This document shows positions 1 through 7,644 of a stretch of DNA of 10,490 bases, piece by piece. The translations under genes and the position numbers were made by a program. Numbering within the stretch: position 1 is the first letter of the stretch; the number at the start of each line of letters is the position of its first letter. Source of the stretch: Alphaproteobacteria bacterium (GTDB taxonomy: Bacteria; Pseudomonadota; Alphaproteobacteria; UBA6615); NCBI GenBank assembly GCA_030831135.1, contig JAURLR010000265.1:1-10490 (forward strand), given 5' to 3'. Below the pieces are notes generated by a model that was not told the DNA's origin, ran no database searches, and saw only the letters and a list, made by a program, of their open reading frames with translations.

Positions 1-822
1 GGGCGGCCCGAACCAGGCCCGATCTACGATGTGATCGAGCGTGTCCGGCCTACGGTCTTCTTTGGCTTGCCGACCCTTTACAATGCGCTGGTGGCCCATC
101 CGGGGAGTGCGGACCGTGATCTTTCCAGTGTGCGGCTCTGCCTCTCGGCAGCTGAACCCCTGCCCAAAGAGACCTTCAACGAGTGGTCCCGGCGCTACGG
201 ATTGGAGATTCTCGAAGGCCTTGGCTCAACCGAGGTTCTGCACATTTATGTCAGCAATTATGCCGATGATCTTTGCAAGGGGGCGAGCGGGAAACGGGTT
301 CCGGGCTATGAGATCGAGCTGCGGGATATGGACGACAATCTGGTCGCACCGGGAGAGGCGGGTACCATGTGGGTGCGTGGCGATTCCCAGGCGCCGTTCT
401 ACTGGAACCAGCCGGAGAAAACTGCCGAGACCATGCGGGATGACTGGATCTATACCGGTGACCGGTTTACCCAGGATGCGGATGGTTTCTATCACTTCGA
501 TGGTCGCGCCGATGACCTGATCAAGGTCAGCGGGCAATGGATCTATCCGCTCGAGATTGAGCGCTGTCTCAATGATCACCCCGACGTACAGGAAAGCTGT
601 GTGCTGGGCGTAACGCAGGCTGACGGCCTGATGACGACCAAGGCCTGGATTGTCCTGAAAGCGGGCGGCGCGGGTTCGGATGAGACGACTGCGATCTTGC
701 GGGACTACGTGAAATCCAAGCTGTTACCTTACAAATATCCGCGAGTCGTTGCGTATCGCGAGGATTTGCCGAAAACGGGAACAGGAAAGATCGACCGTCA
801 GAAGCTGCAATCTGAAGGCTGA
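1..822 (+). CDS. Benzoate-CoA-ligase-like acyl-CoA synthetase, C-terminal part (5' truncated by window edge)
   Basis: An open frame enters at base 1 and ends at TGA 820-822, giving 273 visible residues. The family is usually about 500-550 residues, so roughly the C-terminal half is here. The GTG at base 31 is internal, not the start. ANL-superfamily adenylation motifs are clear: GLGSTEVLHIYVSN (the A5 region, with the STE-x-LHI-x-SN pattern typical of benzoate- and hydroxybenzoate-CoA ligases), WIYTGDRF (A7), GRADDLIKVSGQWIYPLEIE (A8 hinge) and KTGTGKIDRQKL near the end, carrying the catalytic A10 lysine. Such enzymes make aryl-CoA from an aromatic carboxylate, ATP and CoA in the cytoplasm. 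The exact substrate (benzoate, hydroxy- or aminobenzoate) cannot be read from this half. A hydrolase gene follows 28 bases downstream, so the two are probably co-transcribed. The class is secure; the substrate is inference. Confidence 0.88.
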   Translation, partial: GRPEPGPIYDVIERVRPTVFFGLPTLYNALVAHPGSADRDLSSVRLCLSAAEPLPKETFNEWSRRYGLEILEGLGSTEVLHIYVSNYADDLCKGASGKRVPGYEIELRDMDDNLVAPGEAGTMWVRGDSQAPFYWNQPEKTAETMRDDWIYTGDRFTQDADGFYHFDGRADDLIKVSGQWIYPLEIERCLNDHPDVQESCVLGVTQADGLMTTKAWIVLKAGGAGSDETTAILRDYVKSKLLPYKYPRVVAYREDLPKTGTGKIDRQKLQSEG

Positions 823-837
823 GGCAGAACAACCTAC

Positions 838-844
838 AAAGGAG
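838..844 (+). promoter_or_regulatory. Ribosome binding site fixing the hydrolase start at GTG 851
   Basis: AAAGGAG lies 6 bases before GTG 851. The frame stays open further upstream, back to position 749, but that stretch overlaps the ligase and has no comparable site, so GTG 851 is chosen as the start. Confidence 0.7.
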
Positions 845-850
845 AGAGTT

Positions 851-1726
851 GTGGAGGAAAAGGTCACATTCAAGTCGGACGGTTTGACGCTTTCGGGCGT
901 GGTGCACACGCCGGCAGATCTTGCGCCGGGGACCCGGCGTCCGGCTTTTCTCGTGCTGCACGGCTTTGGCACCGGCAAGGACGGCTCGACGCCGGAAATC
1001 ATCTCCAACATGCTCGCGGAATGGGGCTATGTGGCCATGCGCTTTGATTTTCGGGGGTGCGGAGAGAGCGAAGGCGAAACCGCACGCGTGCTCTGTGAGG
1101 ATCAGGTCGAGGATGTGAAGAACGCCGTGACGTGGTTTGCCCGGCAGCCCTATGTCGATGGTGAGAAGATCGGTGTGATCGGTCACAGTTTCGGTGCTGC
1201 GGTTGCTGTCTATGCCGGCGGCGTCGACAAACGGATTGCCGCCGTGATCTCGTCTTGTGGCTGGGGGGATGGCGAGAGCAAATTCCGGTTGCAGCACAAA
1301 TCAGACAAGGAATGGGCGCGCTTTCTCAAGATGCTCGAAGACGGCAAGGCCCATCGCGAGAAGACCGGCAAGTCGCTGATGGTCAATCGCTGGGACATTG
1401 TGCCGATTCCGGAATCCCTGCGCGGGCTTATGGGGAAAAACGTCCATATGCAATTTCCCGCCGAGACGGCGCAGAGCATGTTCGATTTCCGGGCCAATGA
1501 CGTCATTGCCGATATCGCGCCGCGCCCGTGTCTGCTGTTTCATGCCGCCAATGATTCCGTTACCCCGACCGAACAGTCGCTGCAGCTCTTTGCGCATGCC
1601 AAGCAGCCGACAGACCTGATGCTGCTGTCAGATGTGGATCATTTTCCGTTCTCGGTCGACAGCCATCGCGCCCGCGATGCCGTGAAGGGCTGGCTGGATC
1701 GTTATTTCCCTGCGCGTCCGGCCTGA
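851..1726 (+). CDS. Alpha/beta-fold hydrolase
   Basis: This is a 291-residue cytoplasmic alpha/beta hydrolase with no signal peptide. The fold's landmarks are in order: the oxyanion-hole segment LHGFG (36-40), the RFDFRGCGESEG strand and loop (64-75) typical of serine hydrolases, the nucleophile elbow GHSFG with Ser113, the acid Asp235 in HAANDSVTP, and the catalytic His264 in DVDHFPF. A cap-like insert lies between about 140 and 210. The full triad means it should be active as an esterase, thioesterase, C-C hydrolase or dipeptidyl-peptidase-like enzyme; the sequence does not decide which. The gene follows the acyl-CoA ligase by 28 bases and has its own strong ribosome binding site, suggesting a shared transcript. 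A role in hydrolysing a CoA thioester or ring-cleavage product from the same pathway is plausible but inferred. Its stop lies 6 bases from the stop of the convergent transporter gene. Confidence 0.85.
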   Translation: MEEKVTFKSDGLTLSGVVHTPADLAPGTRRPAFLVLHGFGTGKDGSTPEIISNMLAEWGYVAMRFDFRGCGESEGETARVLCEDQVEDVKNAVTWFARQPYVDGEKIGVIGHSFGAAVAVYAGGVDKRIAAVISSCGWGDGESKFRLQHKSDKEWARFLKMLEDGKAHREKTGKSLMVNRWDIVPIPESLRGLMGKNVHMQFPAETAQSMFDFRANDVIADIAPRPCLLFHAANDSVTPTEQSLQLFAHAKQPTDLMLLSDVDHFPFSVDSHRARDAVKGWLDRYFPARPA

Positions 1727-1740
1727 AAACCGTCAGGGCC
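1720..1740. terminator. Possible bidirectional hairpin spanning two convergent stop codons
   Basis: GGCCTGA (1720-1726) can pair with TCAGGGCC (1733-1740), leaving one bulged G and a six-base AAACCG loop. The stem contains the stop codons of both convergent genes. There is no T-run on either side, so a classic intrinsic terminator is not shown. It may be only the chance result of two facing TGA stops in GC-rich sequence. Confidence 0.3.
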
Positions 1741-2614
1741 TCGGCTTGATATTGGCGCGAGCGGCTGCCACCAGCGCGCCTACGACGATCACCACACCAA
1801 ATATCTGGAGTGGTTCGAGGACCTGATCCAGCAGGACAAAAGCCGCCGCGATCGCCATCAGGGGTTCGATATTTGAGTAGAGGGTCGTCCGGCCTGGTCC
1901 GATCATGGAGATCGCCACGAAGTATCCGATCATGGCACCGGCATAAAAGGCGTTGGTGCCAATGAAGCCCCACCAACCCATTTCGGTATTGGGCAGTCGG
2001 AATTCGCCGAAGGCGATTGTGATGACCAGAAACGTCACAGCCGCGGTGGCCGCCATATAGAATGTTGCCTGGCGAGGATCACCGGCCCGGATCACACGAC
2101 TGCTGACGGCCGATACCGTGGCAAGTCCGACAGCAGCGATTGCGGCATAGAAAACCCCGAGAAGGTTGAGGCCCTGATCGCTGACCCCGAGTGCAAGGGC
2201 CAGTCCGGCAAATGCGATCAGCGCGGCAATGATATTGATGCGGTGCAACCGTTCCCACCCCATTGCCGCAACGATGAAGGTGGTGAAGACGGGAAACAGA
2301 TAGAACACCAGAACCGCGAGCGGCACCGGAAGGAGCTCGATGGCGGTCAGGAGCGCCCAGGTGTAGGCGACGGTGACAACTCCAAGCACGATCGCGATGA
2401 GCCCGTCACGTGAGGGGAGCAGCACCCTTTTGCCCGTTGCCAGCAGAATGACCAGCAGGATCAGTGCAGGGAGGAAAAAGCGCGCGGTCGCAACAGAAAG
2501 CGCATCCGTGCCGCCGGTATACGCAACACCGGCGAGCGTATTTGCCATGGCGAAACCGACGCCGATCGCGAGTACGAGCGCAATACCAAGGATTTCCTTG
2601 CGCGATTCCATCAT
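1733..2614 (-). CDS. EamA/DMT-superfamily permease
   Basis: This is a 293-residue, strongly hydrophobic protein with about ten predicted membrane helices (roughly 8-30, 38-60, 70-92, 97-119, 124-144, 150-172, 183-203, 214-236, 243-263 and 267-287) in two tandem five-helix EamA repeats. The GRTTLYSNIEPLMAIAAAF segment near residues 231-249, ahead of the last helix, is typical of the second EamA repeat. DMT permeases of this type move amino acids, metabolites or drugs across the inner membrane, often outward. The substrate is not readable. ATG codons sit at 2614 and 2611 behind GGGGGA; spacing slightly favours the second, which would give 292 residues. The gene is divergent from the aminotransferase-dioxygenase operon (111-base gap) and convergent with the hydrolase. 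Export of an amino-aromatic or amino acid is a guess from context. Confidence 0.85.
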   Translation of the reverse strand: MMESRKEILGIALVLAIGVGFAMANTLAGVAYTGGTDALSVATARFFLPALILLVILLATGKRVLLPSRDGLIAIVLGVVTVAYTWALLTAIELLPVPLAVLVFYLFPVFTTFIVAAMGWERLHRINIIAALIAFAGLALALGVSDQGLNLLGVFYAAIAAVGLATVSAVSSRVIRAGDPRQATFYMAATAAVTFLVITIAFGEFRLPNTEMGWWGFIGTNAFYAGAMIGYFVAISMIGPGRTTLYSNIEPLMAIAAAFVLLDQVLEPLQIFGVVIVVGALVAAARANIKPRP

Positions 2615-2674
2615 TTCCCCCGATTGTTCATCATGGACACCATAAGCGTGTGTCGGCGTGGTCCTCCAGCGCCA

Positions 2675-2702
2675 ATTATGCTTCGGTGTCTTGTAATGTG
2701 AA
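2675..2702 (-). promoter_or_regulatory. Candidate sigma-70-type promoter for the EamA permease
   Basis: Read on the minus strand, TTCACA (2702-2697) and CATAAT (2680-2675) are separated by 16 bases. Each matches its consensus hexamer at five of six positions. The start codon lies about 60 bases downstream. A small dyad, ATGT-GA-ACAT (2696-2705), overlaps the -35 element and could be part of an operator. No equally good promoter was found for the divergent aminotransferase operon. Prediction by eye only. Confidence 0.35.
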
Positions 2703-2725
2703 CATGAAAACTGAAAGCAAGGTCA

Positions 2726-3619
2726 ATGAGCAACGAACCGCTGGTCTATCTGAATGGTGAAATCCTGGAGCAGGTGGACGCGCGTATTTCGCCATTCAAT
2801 CGCGGTTTCATGTGGGGAGACGGCGTCTACGAGGTCACGCCCTGTTTCAACGGGGAACCCTATCGGCTCGAGGATCATATGGAGCGGCTTTTTCGGTCGC
2901 TGCGTTACATCCGGATAGACCCCGGCCTGGATCGGACGAAGATGACATCCGAAACACTCCGGCTTGTTGCTGCCAATGCGGACCGGCTTGCCTCGGGGGT
3001 CCAGTATCGGCTCGGGCATTGGGTGACGCGGGGCGGCAGTCCCTTTGCCGGGGCAGCTGAGGCTGAAGGTCCCGCGACGGTGTTCATGTTTCTCGATCTG
3101 GTGGATACGGCTGCGACGGCACGCAAGCATGAAACGGGGGTTCGGCTGTCGGTCACCACAACGCGACGCAATCCACCCGAATGCATCGAGACGCGGGCAA
3201 AAATCACGAGCAAAATGAACCAGTTGCTCGCTGAGCTGGATGCCGGATCGCGCGATTCACTTTCCCTGATGCTCGATACGGATGGCAATGTGGCGGAAAA
3301 CTCGGTCGCCAATTTTTTCATTGTCCGCGAAGGTGTGGTCTGGACGGCACCGGAACGCAATATTCTTGAAGGGGTAACACGCAAGGTTGTTTTCGAGCTC
3401 TGTGCACGCCTCTCGATCCCGCTCGAGGAGCGGTTGTTCACAATGTACGATGTGGCTCAGGCCGATGAGATGTTCATCACATCCAGCGGGATCTGCGCGA
3501 TGCCGGTCTGTGCTGTGGATGATTTCATTCCCCACCATCCTGTACCCGGTCCGATCACAACCCAGCTCATCGACGCCTTCACGGCGGATACGGGATTCGA
3601 TTTTCGCGACCATGCCTGA
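2726..3619 (+). CDS. Fold-type IV (class IV) PLP aminotransferase, D-amino-acid/branched-chain type
   Basis: This is a 297-residue cytoplasmic enzyme of the BCAT/DAAT/ADC-lyase family. The N-terminal block SPFNRGFMWGDGVYEV (22-37) is a hallmark of the family. Lys159 in RAKITSKMNQ is the expected PLP Schiff-base lysine. ENSVANFF (191-198), followed by the ILEGVTRK segment, matches the class IV signature including the PLP-contacting glutamate. ITSSGICAMPV (251-261) matches the phosphate-binding loop. The TRG at 101-103 resembles D-amino-acid transaminases more than classical IlvE, but substrate choice cannot be settled by eye; (R)-amine transaminase or aminodeoxychorismate lyase activity remains possible. 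An in-frame TGA at 2705-2707 fixes ATG 2726 as the start, although its ribosome site (AAGG, 3 bases away) is weak. The dioxygenase gene starts 18 bases after its stop, so the two form an operon and probably act on related amino-aromatic or amino-acid metabolites. Confidence 0.87.
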   Translation: MSNEPLVYLNGEILEQVDARISPFNRGFMWGDGVYEVTPCFNGEPYRLEDHMERLFRSLRYIRIDPGLDRTKMTSETLRLVAANADRLASGVQYRLGHWVTRGGSPFAGAAEAEGPATVFMFLDLVDTAATARKHETGVRLSVTTTRRNPPECIETRAKITSKMNQLLAELDAGSRDSLSLMLDTDGNVAENSVANFFIVREGVVWTAPERNILEGVTRKVVFELCARLSIPLEERLFTMYDVAQADEMFITSSGICAMPVCAVDDFIPHHPVPGPITTQLIDAFTADTGFDFRDHA

Positions 3620-4159
<540 letters not shown>

Positions 4160-4175
4160 CCGGAGGTTGTCGGTC

Positions 4176-4250
4176 GTGTCCGCAGGAAAATTCGGCCCTA
4201 CGGATGTTCTCGTGCAGAATTTCGTCAACAATGCTGATTGCGGAGCATGA
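4176..4250 (+). CDS. Possible 24-codon leader or small ORF
   Basis: A perfect GGAGG (4162-4166) just after the dioxygenase stop lies 9 bases before GTG 4176, which opens 24 codons (starting VSAGKFGPTDVLVQNF) and ends at TGA 4248-4250. No homology is recognised. Its end runs into the palindrome at 4240-4264. It could be a real small protein, a leader peptide for the receiver gene, a decayed gene start, or chance. The ribosome site is the only support. Confidence 0.2.
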   Translation: MSAGKFGPTDVLVQNFVNNADCGA

Positions 4251-4264
4251 CCGTGATGGTCCGC
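4240..4264. promoter_or_regulatory. 25-base imperfect palindrome upstream of the response regulator
   Basis: The sequence has ten of twelve symmetric base pairs around the central C at 4252: outer arms GCGGA (4240-4244) and TCCGC (4260-4264), inner arms CAT (4246-4248) and ATG (4256-4258), and core AC/GT, with two G-G mismatches. It ends 28 bases before ATG 4293. Near-continuous symmetry through the centre fits a dimeric DNA-binding protein's operator better than an RNA hairpin, which would have a five-pair stem, a mismatch, three pairs and a seven-base loop with no U-run. It might still end transcription from the dioxygenase operon. Confidence 0.4.
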
Positions 4265-4292
4265 CCGATGCCTGACATGGGAGGTGTTCTGG

Positions 4293-4699
4293 ATGTCGTT
4301 TGCAGGTGAAATCGCAAATGATGTTTCGCCTGAAGCCCGGTCCATTCTTGTCGTGGACGACGAAAAGCTTCAGCGCGACCAGCTCGTTGCCAGCCTGTCA
4401 GATCTGAATGTCGGTATCTATCAGGCGGGAAATGGTGAGGAAGCAATTGAAATGATCGAGGCGCACATGCCCAGCCTCGTCATCATGGATATTCGGATGC
4501 CGATCCTCGATGGTGTGGGAGCCGTCGACAGACTTATGGCGCGGGCAGCGATATCAAGATCATCCTGATGACCGGTGACCCGGCCTCGTTGCGGGCGGCT
4601 TATGCACGGCGACCGAATGTTTTCGCGATTATCGAAAAGCCGATACCCCTGCGCGTCCTGCGCCGCTTCGTTATTGAAGCCTTGTCGCTGTCACGTTAG
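4293..4699 (+). pseudogene. Single-domain response regulator (receiver), frame broken near 4540-4550
   Basis: GGGAGG (4279-4284) lies 8 bases before ATG 4293. The first frame encodes the N-terminal receiver: acidic pair Asp22-Asp23 in LVVDDE and phosphoacceptor Asp66 in VIMDIRMP. It then runs into a TGA at 4566-4568, just after the DRLMAR segment. From 4550 the frame one base back carries the rest of the same fold: DIKIILMTGDPAS (beta-4 with the conserved Thr), then VFAIIEKPIPL (beta-5 with the conserved Lys-Pro), ending at TAG 4697-4699. Restoring one G in the GGG run at about 4543-4545 would give a continuous 135-residue CheY-like protein reading ARGSDIKIIL. This may be a sequencing error, a recent inactivating mutation, or less likely recoding; no slippery heptamer is visible. 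There is no output domain, so a relay or decoy role with the neighbouring convergent kinase is likely. The 3' end overlaps the kinase gene by 29 bases. Confidence 0.85.
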
Positions 4700-7571
4700 C
4701 AGCGAGGCCATCGGACAGTTCGTCTTCCGAGAGGGGAAGTTCGATGCACATCTCACAACCACCTTCGGTGTTGCGGGCCGTGATCGTTCCGCCCATTGCG
4801 TTGATGATCCCATAGCTGACGGACAGCCCGAGGCCCGTGCCAACACCGACTTCCTTGGTCGTGAAGAACGGGTCGAAGATGCGCGCAAGTACGTCGCCGG
4901 GAATGCCGACGCCTGTATCCGTGATCTTCAGGAGAAGGGCTGAATCTTCGGCATGCCTCTCGAGCTTGACGTCGATCCGGCCACGCTGGCTGTTGCCGGC
5001 TTTCTCGTGTGTCTGTTCAAGAATTGCATCGCGTGCGTTGCCGATCATGTTGAGCAGCACCTGCTCCAACTGGGATTCGCTGCCATCGACCAGAAAACCG
5101 GATGTCGGCATGTCCAGGTTCAGCTTGATGTTCTCCAGCTGTAGCTGCCGACGCATGAGTTCACACACATTGCGCATCGGACGTGCCGGGGAAAAAGTAA
5201 CAAAATCCGATGTATCCTGGCGGCTGAACACCCGCATATGCAGGATGATCTTCCCCATTCGGCCAGCCTGTTCGCTGATCAGCAGCAGGTTGTCGCGGGC
5301 ATAGTCCACGTCAACATCCCCGCTATCCATCCGGATCAGAACGTTGTCTGCGGCCATACGCATGATGTTGAGGGGTTGGTTCAGTTCATGTGCAATCCCG
5401 GCAGCCATCTCACCCACAGTGGCAAGTTTCGAGGCCTGTATAAGCTGGCTCTGGAGGGATTTCTGTTCGGTGATGTCACGGACAAGCGCAATGTGCAGGG
5501 AACCGTCCGGGCCATCAAATTCCGACATCGCGATATCGATGGGCACCGTTGAGCCGTCGGCCCGCCGCCCGACCATTTCGCGCGCGGAGGTCTGAATGTC
5601 GACGACATGTGCCGCCTGAGTGGACTTGCCCGGGTAAGTTGGGGGAACAAGGTCGCGGATTTGCATCTTTGTGAGAAGGGCTGCTTCGTATCCGAAGATG
5701 GTTTCGGCAGCACCATTGGCCATGACGATGTTGCCACGGGCATCGGAGACCACGATGCCATCGGCAGCGTTGTCCAAAATCGCATCCAGCGTGCGTTCCC
5801 GGTCTGCGAGTTCGTCAGAAATCCGGTTTCGGATAATGGCCGTGGACACGACATTGGCCACCGCCTGCAGGAATATGACGTCATCGCCGGTAAACTTGCG
5901 GGCCTTGCGTGAGTGCACAGCGAGAATACCGAACGGCCCGTCTTCACCTGCGATCACAACGGTTGCGCCTGAACGTGTACCGATCCCTTCGGTGATGGGG
6001 CTTGCGAGCTCCGGCTTGTCCGGGTCGGTGTTGTCGAAAATCAGGGATTTCGAGGAAATGAGCGCAAAATTGTCTTGCTCATCCTGCGTCTTTGAACGGA
6101 TCTCGACGCCGATAAAATCCTCGCCTCCGGGGCTTGCTGCAATAACCTGATAATCCGCCGGCGGGCAAAGAAGCTTCGAAATCAGGCAGACATCGACGTC
6201 GACCGTGACCGCCACCATATTCGTGATTTCCGTGAGCAGGGCATCAATATCCTCTTCGACCAGTGCCAGCTGACCGATCGCCATGACGGCAGATTGCTGG
6301 TCGAGCCGAACGGCCAGTATCCGCTCGGCGTCCTTGCGGATGGTGATGTCTTCGACCACGACGATCAGATAGGCCTCACGAAAACGGGACGGTTCGGTGA
6401 TCGAAGCTGTGACCTCCGCCCAGATCGAGGTTCCATCCTTGCGGATATAGCGTTTTTCGCTGCTGTAGGATCCGCGTCCCGCTCGGACCAACTTCTCCCG
6501 CCGCGCGAGATCGGCTTCGATGTCGAGGGGATGGGTGATGTCGTGAAACGTCAATTGGCGCAGCTCGTCCTCGGTGTAGCCCACGATCTCGCAATAGCGC
6601 TTGTTGATGCGCAACCACTGACCATCAAGAGAGACATGGGCAATGCCCACGGCTGCCTGTTCAAAGGTCGCACGAAAGCGCTCTTCGCTGTCGCGCACTT
6701 CCTGTGCCGCACGAACCTGGCTGGTGATGTCATAGGAAATGCCGCCGACGCCGACCACATCGCCCTCGCGGTCATAGACAGGAAACTTGGTGACCCGCAT
6801 GAGGGCGTCTTCGTTGTTCTTTCCCGGGACGGTGATGTCGGATGTGCGCGTTGTCAGGGTGCGGAGCACCTCGCGGTCGAAATCATCGACATGCGAACCC
6901 CAGCTTGTTCCGTGCGCTTGTGTCAGGGTTTTGCCACCGACATTGTCATGAGTGATGCCGAAGGTGTTGAGATAGGTTTCGTTGACCTCGATCAGCCGAC
7001 CCTGTGGGTCTTTCAGGGAATGGTTGAAGGGACTGTTGTTCCAGAATGCCCGGAACAGTGCTTCCTGTTCCTGGAGCGCAAACTGCGTCTGCTTGAGCGC
7101 GTCGATGTCCTCGACAACGCTGACATAGTAGTCCGGGATGCCATCACGCCGCCGCACGAGACTGACCGACAGCTTCACCCAGACGATATTGCCATCCTTG
7201 CGGCGATAGCGCTTCTCGAGATTGTAGGAATCGATCTCGCCAGCGCGCAGCTTGATGTTCTGGTTCTGGTTTTTCGGTATGTCATCCTCGAGCGTGATGT
7301 CCGAGAAATTCATGCCAATCAGTTCATCCCGCGTATAGCCGGTGATGTCTTCCATCTTGCTGTTGATACGCAGCCATGTGCCGTCCATGCCGACATGAAC
7401 GAGCCCGACCGAAGCCTTTTCAAATGTGCTTGCGAAGGGCTTTGACGATCGCCGTGTTCGCGCAAATGCAGCAAACAGGCCAGCCGAAATCACCACAAGC
7501 GCAGCAATGGCACCGATGAGAGCGATCATTGACGCTTCCAGATCGGGAAGGCTGTTGACGTCAAATGACAC
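4671..7571 (-). CDS. Multi-PAS/GAF sensor histidine kinase
   Basis: This 966-residue sensor kinase has one N-terminal membrane helix (about 15-36) and almost no periplasmic part, so it is membrane-tethered with cytoplasmic sensing. Domains in order: PAS 1 (about 46-160), PAS 2 (170-285), PAS 3 (297-412), GAF (about 425-582), PAS 4 (592-702), HisKA with GIAHELNQPLN and phospho-acceptor His728, then HATPase with N box (Asn845 in NMIGNARDAI), G1 (DTGVGIPG, 885-892), F box (FDPFF, 899-903) and G2 (GTGLGLS, 911-917). All catalytic boxes are intact. There is no receiver domain, so it needs a separate partner; the receiver gene at its 3' end is the obvious candidate. PAS 1 and PAS 3 are close copies. 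The ligand is unknown; PAS and GAF domains commonly bind redox cofactors, haem or small aromatics. The start is GTG 7571, with GGAG about 10 bases upstream. It lies 73 bases downstream of the oxide reductase, possibly one operon. Confidence 0.92.
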   Translation of the reverse strand: MSFDVNSLPDLEASMIALIGAIAALVVISAGLFAAFARTRRSSKPFASTFEKASVGLVHVGMDGTWLRINSKMEDITGYTRDELIGMNFSDITLEDDIPKNQNQNIKLRAGEIDSYNLEKRYRRKDGNIVWVKLSVSLVRRRDGIPDYYVSVVEDIDALKQTQFALQEQEALFRAFWNNSPFNHSLKDPQGRLIEVNETYLNTFGITHDNVGGKTLTQAHGTSWGSHVDDFDREVLRTLTTRTSDITVPGKNNEDALMRVTKFPVYDREGDVVGVGGISYDITSQVRAAQEVRDSEERFRATFEQAAVGIAHVSLDGQWLRINKRYCEIVGYTEDELRQLTFHDITHPLDIEADLARREKLVRAGRGSYSSEKRYIRKDGTSIWAEVTASITEPSRFREAYLIVVVEDITIRKDAERILAVRLDQQSAVMAIGQLALVEEDIDALLTEITNMVAVTVDVDVCLISKLLCPPADYQVIAASPGGEDFIGVEIRSKTQDEQDNFALISSKSLIFDNTDPDKPELASPITEGIGTRSGATVVIAGEDGPFGILAVHSRKARKFTGDDVIFLQAVANVVSTAIIRNRISDELADRERTLDAILDNAADGIVVSDARGNIVMANGAAETIFGYEAALLTKMQIRDLVPPTYPGKSTQAAHVVDIQTSAREMVGRRADGSTVPIDIAMSEFDGPDGSLHIALVRDITEQKSLQSQLIQASKLATVGEMAAGIAHELNQPLNIMRMAADNVLIRMDSGDVDVDYARDNLLLISEQAGRMGKIILHMRVFSRQDTSDFVTFSPARPMRNVCELMRRQLQLENIKLNLDMPTSGFLVDGSESQLEQVLLNMIGNARDAILEQTHEKAGNSQRGRIDVKLERHAEDSALLLKITDTGVGIPGDVLARIFDPFFTTKEVGVGTGLGLSVSYGIINAMGGTITARNTEGGCEMCIELPLSEDELSDGLAANVTATRLQ

Positions 7572-7644
7572 TATTGCACTCCTGACCTCTTCGAACGCGG
7601 CCGCTGCTCGTCATCTTGCATGCCCAGTCTTTGAATGATCAGGA

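Noticed and set aside
749..850. N-terminal extension of the hydrolase
   Set aside because: It overlaps the ligase coding end and encodes a charged stretch with no family match; GTG 851 has a strong ribosome site and the family's usual start.
569..1297. Minus-strand open frame of 242 codons across the ligase and hydrolase genes
   Set aside because: It overlaps two well-supported plus-strand genes, has no ribosome site or recognised domain, and is rich in Arg, Pro and His as expected of a shadow frame.
2636..2654. GACAC-N9-GTGTC inverted repeat upstream of the permease
   Set aside because: Five-base arms with a nine-base gap are too weak to separate from chance, although it lies in a divergent promoter region.
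4536..4556. Programmed -1 ribosomal frameshift in the receiver
   Set aside because: The change of frame is the right direction for -1 slippage, but there is no X-XXY-YYZ slippery heptamer and no clear downstream pseudoknot. A missing base in a G run is simpler.
4575..4943. Plus-strand open frame of 122 codons after the receiver
   Set aside because: It is the third frame across the end of the receiver and antisense to the kinase ATPase domain, with no domain or ribosome site.
6294..7445. Long plus-strand open frame (383 codons) antisense to the kinase
   Set aside because: It lies wholly inside the kinase gene, shows no recognisable domain, and reads like the complement of PAS-coding codons in GC-rich DNA. 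The minus-strand frame has full catalytic motifs.
7597..7604. GCGGCCGC palindrome between the reductase and the kinase
   Set aside because: Eight bases of G and C symmetry are expected by chance in GC-rich DNA, and nothing nearby suggests a terminator or operator.
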